The translations under genes and the position numbers were made by a program. Under the pieces are notes generated by a model. It searched no databases, was not told the origin of the DNA, and saw only the letters and a program-made list of their open reading frames with translations. Below are positions 8,455 to 16,666 of a stretch of DNA of 64,000 nt, in pieces; position 1 is the stretch's first letter; the number at the start of each line of letters is the position of its first letter. Source of the DNA: Geomonas agri (lineage in GTDB: Bacteria; Desulfobacterota; Desulfuromonadia; Geobacterales; Geobacteraceae); contig NZ_JAINZO010000001.1 in NCBI RefSeq assembly GCF_020179605.1, forward strand, positions 1,462,799 through 1,526,798. Reading direction: 5' to 3'.

Positions 8455-10134
8455 CTAGTGGAAGAAAGCCGAGGAATCGTATAGATAGGGTGCAGCAGTT
8501 GCATCGGGAATAACCGTTGAGTAAAGGTAGTAGAGCGCTGCAGACGAGAAGTCGAAAGGTGTTCCGTCACTGTAGGTTCCAGACATAATCATTTTGCGAA
8601 GTTGAGTAAGTTTTGCTCTTTGTGCATCGGTAAGACTGGCGGATACCCGTGCCATTGCACTGGCATAATTGTAATTGTTCTCGCCATCGAGTTCGCCGTA
8701 CGTGGCGGAGAGCGCGAGGACTTGTTTTTTGACCGTTAACCCATCGTCAGTCCCCCCTGTTGCAATGAGGGAACGTAGGAGGATCGCTATCTCTCTGCGC
8801 AGTTGGACGATGCTGGTGCTTCCGGCATAGAGGTTGTTCCGTTGCAGATCAACAAGACTTGACATGATCGAAGCTTGCGACGCATCCACATAACCTGCGG
8901 AACTATCGCTCAGGGCCCTGCCTGCGCTCGCTGTTAGCTGTTCGTTGATGCTGTAGCCCTCGTGACCGATGGCAGGTGCGTCCTTGATGAAGAAAGAACC
9001 GTAATAGGTGCCGTGCCGCTCAGGGCAAAAGTACACATCAGCTTCGAGGGAGCCGTTGAACCAGCTATAGAGGTCACTGGCATAGGTCATAACTGCAACG
9101 GCAGTTCCTTGCGGCAGCGTGCGCATGCGTGCATCGACAGCCGACCGTATCGGGTCGACGGCGGTATCTGGCCAAGACTTCCACCCTTTGCCTTTCATGT
9201 TAGCCAAATAAGCCTTCTGACTGTCATTAAACGTGCTAAAGAGGACGGCATAGAGGACGGCACGGTCGTAGCTTATCTGCCCGTCGATGAGATAGAGGGA
9301 TCTTGACGCTCCCTTAACGGCATCCAGGCTCAAAGTCGTAGTACCGCCAGGAGGTGTGTTGTCAACTAACCTGCGGAATGCTGCCATCAATGGAAAACGC
9401 TGGTAACCGTACTGGTCGATCTGGGACTGCTGGCCAACGGCAAGCTCTTTGAGCTGGTTGAACTGCCGATCGTCAAGCAGATAGATGACGTTCTCGGCCA
9501 CCCGGGTCAGAAAGCTGGTGTTGTGCCCCATGTTGTCCGGATCATTGTCGCGCAAGTATTGAAACCCTGTGTAGTCTGCTACTTTGCCCGGCGGGAAGAA
9601 GGTTTGGGCCCCAAGGTTCCCCGTGATCATTGCCAGTGCAGAGAAGGCCAGCGTTGTTGACTGCGCCTGGTCAGAAAGGGTCTGCATCATGTTCATGGAT
9701 AGCCCTTTTGTATTGAGGGTCACTGTTCCCGCATCGGTGGTCACTCCTGCCGCGACGCTGACCAGTGCACTGGTCCCTTGAAATGCCTCATTACCTGCCG
9801 CATCGATCCCTTTGACTGTCACGGTTCGCTGGTCGCCGACCGGGACTCCGTTTATCAGGACTGAATCACCCGCTATGCTGGCGCTGGTGTAATCTTTCTG
9901 GATGGGATTAGCCATATCGGCCGCCGAAACAATCACCCTGACGATGGTCAGCCCCGCCGGGACGGCAGAGGCGGTCTTGGCTAGGCCTTGGGCTGGCCAT
10001 GCAAGTGCTACCCGTATTGAACCGCTGGGACCTAGTCCGACATTCCCACCGGCGTTGCCCCCACACCCTGCTATAAGGGACAGCAAACAGCAGATAACCA
10101 GCAGTGCTAAGCTCTTAAATGACAACCTTTTCAT
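8455..10134 (-). CDS. large lipoprotein with LTxxQ (CpxP/Spy-type) motifs
   Basis: A 559-aa exported lipoprotein; the signal peptide ends in the lipobox LIAGC (Cys at residue ~24). Residues ~37-145 form a Gly/Ala/Val-rich beta-type module that reads like a single Big/carboxypeptidase-regulatory-like domain. The rest is helical. Two segments carry the sequence pattern of the CpxP/Spy/ZraP family LTxxQ motif: FNDSQKAYLANMKG near residue 300 and LTDAQRAKLTQLRK near residue 500. The gene is divergent from a CpxR/CpxA-like pair and shares its CpxR-box region, as cpxP does in enterobacteria, so a periplasmic stress or metal-sensing accessory role is inferred. It is more than three times the length of CpxP. 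AAGGAGA precedes the ATG. Confidence 0.75.
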   Translation of the reverse strand: MKRLSFKSLALLVICCLLSLIAGCGGNAGGNVGLGPSGSIRVALAWPAQGLAKTASAVPAGLTIVRVIVSAADMANPIQKDYTSASIAGDSVLINGVPVGDQRTVTVKGIDAAGNEAFQGTSALVSVAAGVTTDAGTVTLNTKGLSMNMMQTLSDQAQSTTLAFSALAMITGNLGAQTFFPPGKVADYTGFQYLRDNDPDNMGHNTSFLTRVAENVIYLLDDRQFNQLKELAVGQQSQIDQYGYQRFPLMAAFRRLVDNTPPGGTTTLSLDAVKGASRSLYLIDGQISYDRAVLYAVLFSTFNDSQKAYLANMKGKGWKSWPDTAVDPIRSAVDARMRTLPQGTAVAVMTYASDLYSWFNGSLEADVYFCPERHGTYYGSFFIKDAPAIGHEGYSINEQLTASAGRALSDSSAGYVDASQASIMSSLVDLQRNNLYAGSTSIVQLRREIAILLRSLIATGGTDDGLTVKKQVLALSATYGELDGENNYNYASAMARVSASLTDAQRAKLTQLRKMIMSGTYSDGTPFDFSSAALYYLYSTVIPDATAAPYLYDSSAFFH

Positions 10135-10251
10135 GGCATGTCTCCTTCCCGGATGTGTCGTTACCGCAGGGATTGAACGGCGTGAGCATTCCTAGTGGTC
10201 TCAGCTTATCTTTTTGGAACGGTAAGGTGCGTTAAGGTGCTGGTGGTAAAT

Positions 10252-10296
10252 GTAAAGTTGTGTAAAGTATGAAAGACAAACTTTGCACATCTTTAC
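10252..10296. promoter_or_regulatory. palindromic pair of CpxR-type boxes
   Basis: GTAAA-N5-GTAAA at 10252-10266 matches the published CpxR consensus spacing exactly. A second copy on the opposite strand (GTAAA-N5-GCAAA, 10296-10282) mirrors it, so the 16-base arms GTAAAGTTGTGTAAAG and CTTTGCACATCTTTAC agree at 14 of 16 positions around a 13-base centre. A further GTAAA stands at 10246-10250. The site is ~120 bp from the lipoprotein start and ~135 bp from the regulator start, so it can serve both divergent units. The remaining bases of the 10135-10428 gap include the direct repeat GGTAAGGTGC/GTTAAGGTGC at 10221-10240 and no gene. Confidence 0.7.
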
Positions 10297-10428
10297 AAAC
10301 AACAGGGGCTCAATCCAGTTATAGTCATCACGCGAACCCTGCCGAATTAGTTCGCCATTGACATGCTTCAAAGACCAACGCATCTAAGATCGCCCTCCGG
10401 ATTCGGCTGAACCAGCAAAGGAGTAACC

Positions 10429-11169
10429 GTGGCATTAGAACCTGACGATGCTGCATCGGGAAAGATACTGATCGTCGACGACGATGAGGATCTCTGCTCC
10501 CTGTTGCGGGATCTATTTCACAGGGAAGGTTTTGCCGTCGAGGCGGTTCACAATGGCGCTGCCGGGGCTGAACGGGCTATCGCGGGAAGTCATGCGCTGG
10601 TCGTGCTCGACGTCATGCTCCCGGGTATGAGCGGGTTCGAAGTGCTGCGGCGCATTCGGGCTTCGTCACCGGTCCCGGTCCTCATGCTGACGGCGCGTGG
10701 CGAAGATGTGGACCGTATCGTGGGACTGGAGATAGGTGCCGACGACTATCTCCCGAAACCGTTCAATCCGCGGGAACTGGTGGCACGCATCCGCGCCGTG
10801 CTCAGGCGTACCGCGACCTCCCCCCCCTTAACCTCTCCTGGAGTGCCTCCCGAAGCTACCCGGCTTTCTGTAGGAGACGTGGAGTTGATAGGCCGTACCC
10901 GGACGGTACTTCGTGCAGGGGAGAAGATAGAACTGACGACGGTCGAGTTCGCTTTGCTGGAGGTATTGCTGCGACTGGCCGGACAAGTAGTAAGCCGGGA
11001 CGAACTGGTACGACAAGGCATGGGAAGAACGTTAAACGCCTACGATCGAAGCGTCGATGTGCACGTGGGCAGCCTCCGGCGTAAGCTTGGCCCCCTGCCT
11101 GGAGGAGGCGAGCGGATCAAGACGGTGCGCAACATCGGTTACCACTACTCGGTGGAGGATCCCCTGTGA
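10429..11169 (+). CDS. CpxR-like OmpR-family response regulator
   Basis: A 246-aa two-domain regulator. The receiver (residues ~12-125) has the acidic pair in IVDDDEDL, the phospho-acceptor Asp in LVVLDVMLPGMSGFE near residue 61, and KPF as the conserved lysine. The C-terminal winged helix (~150-240) follows the CpxR subgroup pattern: LTTVEFALLEVLL, VVSRDELVRQGMGRTLNAYDRSVDVH and RRKLGP. The start is GTG at 10429 with AAAGGAG upstream. Its stop overlaps the GTG start of the kinase gene (GTGA), so the two are coupled. It should bind the GTAAA-N5-GTAAA site upstream and so regulate itself and the divergent lipoprotein; this is inferred from family and site. Confidence 0.9.
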   Translation: MALEPDDAASGKILIVDDDEDLCSLLRDLFHREGFAVEAVHNGAAGAERAIAGSHALVVLDVMLPGMSGFEVLRRIRASSPVPVLMLTARGEDVDRIVGLEIGADDYLPKPFNPRELVARIRAVLRRTATSPPLTSPGVPPEATRLSVGDVELIGRTRTVLRAGEKIELTTVEFALLEVLLRLAGQVVSRDELVRQGMGRTLNAYDRSVDVHVGSLRRKLGPLPGGGERIKTVRNIGYHYSVEDPL

Positions 11170-12593
11170 TTAGGAAGCCGAATGTGCCCGCAATTGTCCC
11201 TATCCTTGCCCTGATCGCCGCAACTGCGGCCATTTTGTCACCTGAAACGGCCCTCTCCATCGAAGAACCACGGAAACGTCCTCCCAAGGCGGCCATTGAG
11301 GCTTGTGCAGGGAAACAGGAGGGTGATCAATGCACCTTCTCCCGTGGCAACGGCGAAATACTGGCAGGAGAGTGCCTCTCTGGTCCGGAATCAGCCTTTG
11401 CCTGTCGTCCCTATCGCGGAGTAAACGGCGAGGTGCGTCCCGCGGCGCCTGAGGGGCAGGCGCCTAAAGCAGATCCCAGCCATGAATCGGACCATGCCAC
11501 CATTTCCGGATCAGGTGGTCGCGACGGCACCCAGCCCAAGCTAGCTGCCCCTGCAGCTAAGAGGTTAGCCGTTCCGTCATCCACGGTCCCGGCAGCTCCC
11601 CTACCCTCCAATGTGCGGCAGGCACCGGACACGAGGGCCGCCGCACCAACCATTGCAGCGGTTTTTGCGGTGGGTGCAGTCGGTGTCGCCGCGCTCCTAT
11701 TGGCGGCCGTTCTGCTCTCATCCGGACTCACCTGGTATCTATTCTTCTACCGGTCCATCCTGCCGCTGCGCCGGTTGCGGCGGGTAACCCAGCAGCTTGC
11801 CGGCGGCAATCTCTCTGTCCGTGTGGGCGAAGGCCTCGTACACCGCCGCGATGAGATTGCCGACCTGGCTCGCGACGTGGACCGGATGGCTGAGCGGACG
11901 GAGAGTCTTGTGGGGGCTCACCGGCGGCTAATTCGTGACGTGTCGCACGAGTTGCGTTCCCCACTGGCTCGCCTCAACGTTGCACTGGAACTGGCCCGAG
12001 ATATTGCCGGCCCGGAGTTTGCCGCACCCTTTGAGCGGATCGAGCGGGAGTCGGACCGGTTGAACGAGCTGATAGCTCATCTTCTGATGCTGACCAGGCT
12101 GGAGAGCCCTGAGGGGATTGGGCAGAGAACCGGATTCGATCTTGCGGAACTGGTGAAGGAAGTGGCGGGCGATGTGGACTTTGAGGCGCGGAGCAGTGAC
12201 AGAAGAGTCGTCGCGTTGGTGACGGAGCCTATGCCGGTAACTGGCAACAGGGAGCTCCTCCGGCAGGCATTGGAAAACCTGGTTCGTAATGCTGCCCGGT
12301 ACACTGATGTCGGCACAGCGGTAGACGTTTCACTTAGAATGCGAGTATCCGGGGGGCAACAATGGGCTCACATAGAGGTTCTGGACCGTGGGCCGGGGGT
12401 GCCTGAGTCCGAACTGGTAAATATTTTCCGGCCATTTTACCGCGTCAGCGATTCCAGGGAACGCGAAAGCGGCGGCGCTGGTGTCGGTCTGGCTATTTCC
12501 GATCGGGCGGTGCGTCTGCATGGCGGGAATGTGCGAGCGTCAAACGCGCCGCCTGCCGGCCTGAAGATGGAAATGGATTTGCCGCTGCAGTAG
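11166..12593 (+). CDS. CpxA-like sensor histidine kinase with four-Cys periplasmic segment
   Basis: A 475-aa kinase. A signal/TM segment (residues ~8-30) is followed by a periplasmic stretch that is not the CpxA PAS fold. It is a short region with four cysteines spaced EACAGKQEGDQC ... GECLSG ... FACRPYRG (residues ~44-85), then ~75 residues of Ala/Pro/Ser linker. TM2 is ~157-195, HAMP ~195-248, HisKA with DVSHELRSPLARL (His near 260), and the ATPase has ENLVRNAARYT, DRGPGVP and GAGVGLAIS boxes. The last three match the CpxA/EnvZ class. The four-Cys segment resembles small secreted proteins of the ACxGKxxGDxC type. A redox or metal stimulus is plausible but unproven. It overlaps the upstream regulator by four bases. 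Confidence 0.88.
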   Translation: MIRKPNVPAIVPILALIAATAAILSPETALSIEEPRKRPPKAAIEACAGKQEGDQCTFSRGNGEILAGECLSGPESAFACRPYRGVNGEVRPAAPEGQAPKADPSHESDHATISGSGGRDGTQPKLAAPAAKRLAVPSSTVPAAPLPSNVRQAPDTRAAAPTIAAVFAVGAVGVAALLLAAVLLSSGLTWYLFFYRSILPLRRLRRVTQQLAGGNLSVRVGEGLVHRRDEIADLARDVDRMAERTESLVGAHRRLIRDVSHELRSPLARLNVALELARDIAGPEFAAPFERIERESDRLNELIAHLLMLTRLESPEGIGQRTGFDLAELVKEVAGDVDFEARSSDRRVVALVTEPMPVTGNRELLRQALENLVRNAARYTDVGTAVDVSLRMRVSGGQQWAHIEVLDRGPGVPESELVNIFRPFYRVSDSRERESGGAGVGLAISDRAVRLHGGNVRASNAPPAGLKMEMDLPLQ

Positions 12594-12685
12594 GATGTGG
12601 GGTAGGCTTGAGATATTGACCATCCCAATTTCCTATCAGTGGTATGGATAAGCGTCTTGATCTGTGGCCGTAACCTGCGGCTTGA

Positions 12686-13072
<387 letters not shown>

Positions 13073-13106
13073 AAAAAACTGCAGGTGTCGTCGTTGAGCA
13101 CAAAGC

Positions 13107-13144
13107 AAAAGAGCCTTCCGGCGTAACCGGAAGGCTCTTTTTGT
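13107..13144. terminator. bidirectional intrinsic terminator
   Basis: AAAAGAGCCTTCCGG and CCGGAAGGCTCTTTTT form a 15-bp stem with a 5-base loop. There is a T-run to the right for the VOC gene and an A-run to the left serving the minus-strand tRNA-Met. Confidence 0.9.
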
Positions 13145-13145
13145 A

Positions 13146-13222
13146 TGGTGGCGGTGCAGGGACTTGAACCCCGGACAACACGGATATGAGCCGTGTGCTC
13201 TAACCAGCTGAGCTACACCGCC
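13146..13222 (-). tRNA. tRNA-Met (CAT)
   Basis: A 77-nt cloverleaf on the minus strand with acceptor GGCGGTG pairing CACCGCC, an encoded CCA end, D-arm GTAGCTCAGCTGGTTAGAG, anticodon stem CACGG/CCGTG with loop CTCATAT, and T-loop GTTCAAG. U33 and the standard lengths are present. CAT could also be a lysidine-modified tRNA-Ile; the acceptor and D-arm look like elongator Met. Confidence 0.92.
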
Positions 13223-13381
13223 AAGCTCTTTAATCTAATGATGTCAAATACCTACTTCACTGACAGCAGCTCTATCGCGCCGCCTCAAGAGACACCCTTT
13301 ATATTCTAAAGCGCTTTTTTTGTCAATAAAAAACTCTGCTAAAAGTTTTTCATCTCTCACGGCTGCTAACTACGACATAAA

Positions 13382-14044
13382 CTACTTCACGATATCCAGA
13401 AGCTCGACTTCGAATACCAGTGTCGCATTGGCGGGGATGAGCCCGGAACCGCGCTCACCGTAGGCCAGGTCTGCAGGACAGATAAGCTGCGACTTGCCCC
13501 CTACCTTCATCTTCTGCAGTCCTTCGGTCCAGCATTTGATGACCTGGTTCAGCCCGAACTCGACGGGACGGCCAGAGGTATAGGAACTGTCAAATTCCTT
13601 ACCGTCGATCAGGGTGCCGCGGTAGTTGACCTTAACCTTGTCAGTGGCAGTCGGGCTGGCGCCGGTCCCTTCCCTGAGGGACTTGTAGATGAGGCCCGAC
13701 GGGGTCTTAACGGCATCCTTCTCTTTGGCCGCCTTCTCGAGGAATTCCCTGGTCTTCGCTGCCAGCTTCTCACCCTGCGCGTTGCGGCGCGCAAGAGCCA
13801 GTTGCTGAATCTTCGCTTTATAGGGCTCCAAGTCGAATCCCGGAGTCTTGTTTTCGACGCCGTCTTTGACTCCATTCATCACTTGGTCCAGCTCGTCTTG
13901 AGACATCTCAAAGATAGCAAGCTGGCGGGCCATGACCTGCCCGATCGCATAGAACGTCTTCTGCTCGTCCGCTTTCTTCTCGTCGGCCGCATAGGCCGGT
14001 AATGCAAAAAGCGCTACCAATGCAACAATCAAAAGCCTGCTCAT
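13382..14044 (-). CDS. FKBP-type peptidyl-prolyl isomerase (FkpA/Mip-like), exported
   Basis: A 220-aa periplasmic foldase. A signal peptide (MSRLLIVALVALFALPAYAA) is followed by an N-terminal helical dimerisation domain (residues ~25-115) as in Mip/FkpA, then the FKBP catalytic domain (~120-220) with VKVNYRGTLIDGKEFDSSY, the GLQKMKVGGK turn, PADLAYGERG and the C-terminal FEVELLDI strand. The active-site aromatic residues of FKBP12 (Tyr, Phe, Trp in KCWTEGL) are present. The start at 14044 is supported by AGGAGGAGT; a longer frame from 14080 would add residues before the signal. It acts on proline isomerisation of envelope proteins. Confidence 0.92.
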   Translation of the reverse strand: MSRLLIVALVALFALPAYAADEKKADEQKTFYAIGQVMARQLAIFEMSQDELDQVMNGVKDGVENKTPGFDLEPYKAKIQQLALARRNAQGEKLAAKTREFLEKAAKEKDAVKTPSGLIYKSLREGTGASPTATDKVKVNYRGTLIDGKEFDSSYTSGRPVEFGLNQVIKCWTEGLQKMKVGGKSQLICPADLAYGERGSGLIPANATLVFEVELLDIVK

Positions 14045-14131
14045 AGTACTCCTCCTGTCTGTTGTTATAAGAAGGTACAACTATACCAGTTATCGCACGG
14101 TGTGCATCGAACAGTTTGTCGGGTACAACCA

Positions 14132-14182
14132 AACGAAAAACAGCACCCCGACTGGAGGTGCTGTTTTGTGTCGATTGTACCC
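14132..14182 (-). terminator. intrinsic terminator of the MucR-like gene
   Basis: On the minus strand AAAACAGCACC (14167-14157) pairs with GGTGCTGTTTT (14147-14137) and runs into TTTTTCG. An outer repeat GGGTACAA/TTGTACCC (14121-14128, 14175-14182) can extend the fold. Confidence 0.8.
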
Positions 14183-14189
14183 GGTCGGC

Positions 14190-14780
14190 CTACTTCTTTG
14201 CCTTGGGCGCTGCAGCCTTAGGCGCTGCCGCCTTGGGAGCAGCCTTCGGTGCCTTGGCGGCCTTGGGCGCCTTGACAGCTTTTGCGGTTGCCGCTGCCTT
14301 GGCCGGTTTGGCTATTTTGGCCGCCTTGGCAGGCTTGGCTACGCCCTCTTTTTTGGCTTCTATGTTAGCCATGCGCACTTCACGTGCCTTGGCGAGATTG
14401 TCGGCAAGGCCGCGGTCCTGGGCCATCTTGCGACGCGCCTCGGAGTAGCTTTTTGCTGAGAGAGCCTGTTTGCTGGAAATACCGAACTGCTTTTTGTAAG
14501 CGCCGGGCTTCATGCCGTGGGCTGTGCTCAGGTGGCGTGCCAGGGTTTTGAAGCCCCCCTTGCCACAAAGAAGGCAGACAACTTCATTCTTCTTGAACGC
14601 CTCCTTGACTGAAACTGAAGGACGTGCTTCTTCGACACCTTCAATCGCCTGGCCGGCTTCGAGGTTTTTGAGTGCTGCATGTACTTTGGCTATTTCCGCA
14701 AGAAGCTCGTCCGACGTCATCGGCGTGCTGGAGGCGTGCGATGAGACGAGTTGTGCCGCTATTTCTACCAATGTCGCCAT
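14190..14780 (-). CDS. MucR/Ros-family zinc-finger regulator with histone-H1-like tail
   Basis: A 196-aa DNA-binding protein. The N-terminal ~60 residues are a helical oligomerisation segment. Residues ~70-125 are a Ros/MucR zinc finger: C-x2-C in VVCLLCGKGG, His ligands in LARHLSTAHG, then YKKQFGI and YSEARRKMAQDRGL, which match the family pattern closely. The last ~50 residues are a low-complexity tail of Lys, Ala and Pro (repeated AKAA/KAPKAA units) like the C-terminus of histone H1 and of some bacterial nucleoid proteins. MucR proteins act like H-NS on AT-rich DNA; the gene's own upstream region is strongly AT-rich, suggesting autoregulation. GAGGAGG precedes the ATG. Confidence 0.88.
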   Translation of the reverse strand: MATLVEIAAQLVSSHASSTPMTSDELLAEIAKVHAALKNLEAGQAIEGVEEARPSVSVKEAFKKNEVVCLLCGKGGFKTLARHLSTAHGMKPGAYKKQFGISSKQALSAKSYSEARRKMAQDRGLADNLAKAREVRMANIEAKKEGVAKPAKAAKIAKPAKAAATAKAVKAPKAAKAPKAAPKAAAPKAAAPKAKK

Positions 14781-14812
14781 TAATCATCCTCCTCGGTAAT
14801 ATGATTGAGTGA

Positions 14813-14840
14813 TTAATAGCAGAGACAAAAATATTGTCAA
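14813..14840 (-). promoter_or_regulatory. sigma-70-type promoter of the MucR-like gene
   Basis: On the minus strand TTGACA (14840-14835) and TATTAA (14818-14813) are separated by 16 bases, 33 bp before the start codon. The surrounding 100 bases are very AT-rich compared with the rest of the window. Confidence 0.6.
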
Positions 14841-15029
14841 TAATAAAATACAAATAATGTTCAGCTTCAATAAAGCTTTTCTAGAATAAGAATCATTCAG
14901 AATTGGAAAAAGGTGCTTCGATCGTGGTATCCATGCTTTGAGCTTTGCATTGATCTAAAGCTGTGTTGGAGTAAACAATGAAGGGGGGGACGGAAAAGAA
15001 AGTTATGCGAATACGATCGGTAACAAAGA

Positions 15030-16010
15030 TCAACGGGCGTAAAACGCCGCCCGCCCCGCACCGAGAAGAGCAGTATCCTCGTTGAGGATGACGTGTACCG
15101 GGATCGACTGTACCAGCGGGCTCAGTCTTCCCTTGGCAGTAAAGGCGACCATGAAGGTGGCACTCTTGAGCAGGTCGAGGATCTTGGGGGCGATGCCACC
15201 GCCCAGGTAGACGCCACCAGTGGCGAGGAACCTGAGGGCGGCATTTCCCGCCTCCGCGCCGTAGACGCCGATAAACAGGTCTACCGCTTTGGCGCACATG
15301 GGGCAGCTCCCCTTGAGGGCGGCACGGGTGATCACGGCGGGTGGATCCTGGCTCCCCATGGCTTCGACCACGGCGGGCTGCTCGTCGTAGTAGCGCCGAT
15401 CGCGCAGAAAGCGGTAGATGTCGTGCAGGCCGGGCCCGGAAAGGACCCGTTCGTAACTGACCCGGCCATGCTTGCCTTGCAGATATAGCAGCAGCTCCGC
15501 CTCCAGGTCGTTGCGTGCCGCGAAATCTGCGTGACCCGCCTCCGAGGGGAGCGGCCGGTGCGTATCGCCGTCCCAGTAGGCCAGCGATTCGCCCAGCCCG
15601 GTACCGGCGGAAACGACGGCGATGGTGCCATCGGGGCGAGGAGTCCCGGCGTTGAGGGTGAACAGGTCGTCCTGCTTCAGCGCGGCGATGCCGTAGGTGT
15701 TGGCTTCCAGGTCGTTGATCAGGCGCACATCGGAGATGCCCAGGGTTTGGACCAGATCGGAGCTGTCGATGCTCCAGGGGAGGTTGGGGGTGCGGACACG
15801 TCCCTCGATGATGGGACCGGCGATGCCGAGACAGGCGCGTTCGGCAACGATGCCGTGTTGCAGGGAAAAGTGGCGCAGTATCTCGGCAAGACTGCCGTGA
15901 GCCGTGCTTTTGTACTGTGCGTGATAAAGAACGGTGAGTCCGGCGGCGTCCGCCTCGAAATAGGCAAGTCGCGTCGTGGTCCCACCCACATCCCCTGCCA
16001 GGATCAGCAT
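15030..16010 (-). CDS. glk: glucokinase
   Basis: A 326-aa ROK-unrelated, Glk-type hexokinase that phosphorylates glucose with ATP. The phosphate-1 motif is LAGDVGGTTTRLAYFE near the N-terminus, LINDLEANTYG carries the catalytic Asp near residue 100, and AVVSAGTGLGESLAYW and PSEAGHADFAARN are the family's glucose-binding blocks (E. coli SEGGHVDFAP). GGVYLGGGIAPK is the adenosine motif. The start at 16010 has GGAGGCGGT before the ATG. It lies 60 bp downstream of pqiC and could be read through from the pqi operon, with which it has no obvious functional link. Confidence 0.93.
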   Translation of the reverse strand: MLILAGDVGGTTTRLAYFEADAAGLTVLYHAQYKSTAHGSLAEILRHFSLQHGIVAERACLGIAGPIIEGRVRTPNLPWSIDSSDLVQTLGISDVRLINDLEANTYGIAALKQDDLFTLNAGTPRPDGTIAVVSAGTGLGESLAYWDGDTHRPLPSEAGHADFAARNDLEAELLLYLQGKHGRVSYERVLSGPGLHDIYRFLRDRRYYDEQPAVVEAMGSQDPPAVITRAALKGSCPMCAKAVDLFIGVYGAEAGNAALRFLATGGVYLGGGIAPKILDLLKSATFMVAFTAKGRLSPLVQSIPVHVILNEDTALLGAGRAAFYAR

Positions 16011-16070
16011 ACCGCCTCCTTCCGGCTCAGCGCCGGGCACGCTTCAGCATACCATCACGTCCGGCAGGCG

Positions 16071-16664
16071 CTACTTGGCGCCGGCAGCCTCACTGCGCAC
16101 GCTCTTCGCCACCTCGGCGCTCAAACCGGCCAGGGCACGGCTGAATGCTGCGGCCACGGCCTCATAATCGGAACCGGCCACTTTTTCCCGAATCACGGCC
16201 CGCCCTTCCCTCCTGCCGTTCCCGGCGCCGCGCACCACCCAACCCGCCTCGATGGTGACACTGTCGCCGGGGACCGTGTCCAGGCGCACGATATCCACCA
16301 GTACGCGGTATTGTGCCGCGGCGGCGGATACTTGGTCGTAGGCGAAGACGCGGCTTGAGCCGAGCAGCGGAGAGAGGTCCTGCGCCAAGAGGCGCGGGAT
16401 CTCGTTTTTGAGCGGCTCTGCCCAGCGGTGCGATTCGAGGACGTCAACGCGGTTGGGCGCCAGGCGCACCACCAGTTGCGGCCGGTTGACCAGTTCCGGG
16501 ATAGTGACCGGGCCGACGGCGACGGCGCTGGAGAAGTTCTGCTGCACGGCGCCAGCAGCAGCCACGGGGGTCAGCGTGTAAAAGGTGACCCGCGGCGACC
16601 TGCTGCAGGCGGAGACAAGAAGCAAGGCGGCGACGAGGGCGAAGAAGGCTGATGTCCTGCGCAT
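16071..16664 (-). CDS. pqiC: outer-membrane lipoprotein PqiC (DUF330/ABC-type transport auxiliary)
   Basis: A 197-aa lipoprotein with signal peptide and lipobox LVSAC (Cys near residue 20), then the PqiC/YmbA fold: FYTLTPVAA near residue 28, VAVGPVTIPELVNRPQLVVR (residues ~49-68), a WAEPL motif near residue 82 and a C-terminal helix LSAEVAKSV. In E. coli PqiC anchors the periplasmic PqiB tunnel at the outer membrane for lipid traffic. It starts two bases after the pqiB stop, last in the pqi operon. Confidence 0.9.
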   Translation of the reverse strand: MRRTSAFFALVAALLLVSACSRSPRVTFYTLTPVAAAGAVQQNFSSAVAVGPVTIPELVNRPQLVVRLAPNRVDVLESHRWAEPLKNEIPRLLAQDLSPLLGSSRVFAYDQVSAAAAQYRVLVDIVRLDTVPGDSVTIEAGWVVRGAGNGRREGRAVIREKVAGSDYEAVAAAFSRALAGLSAEVAKSVRSEAAGAK

Positions 16665-16666
16665 GG

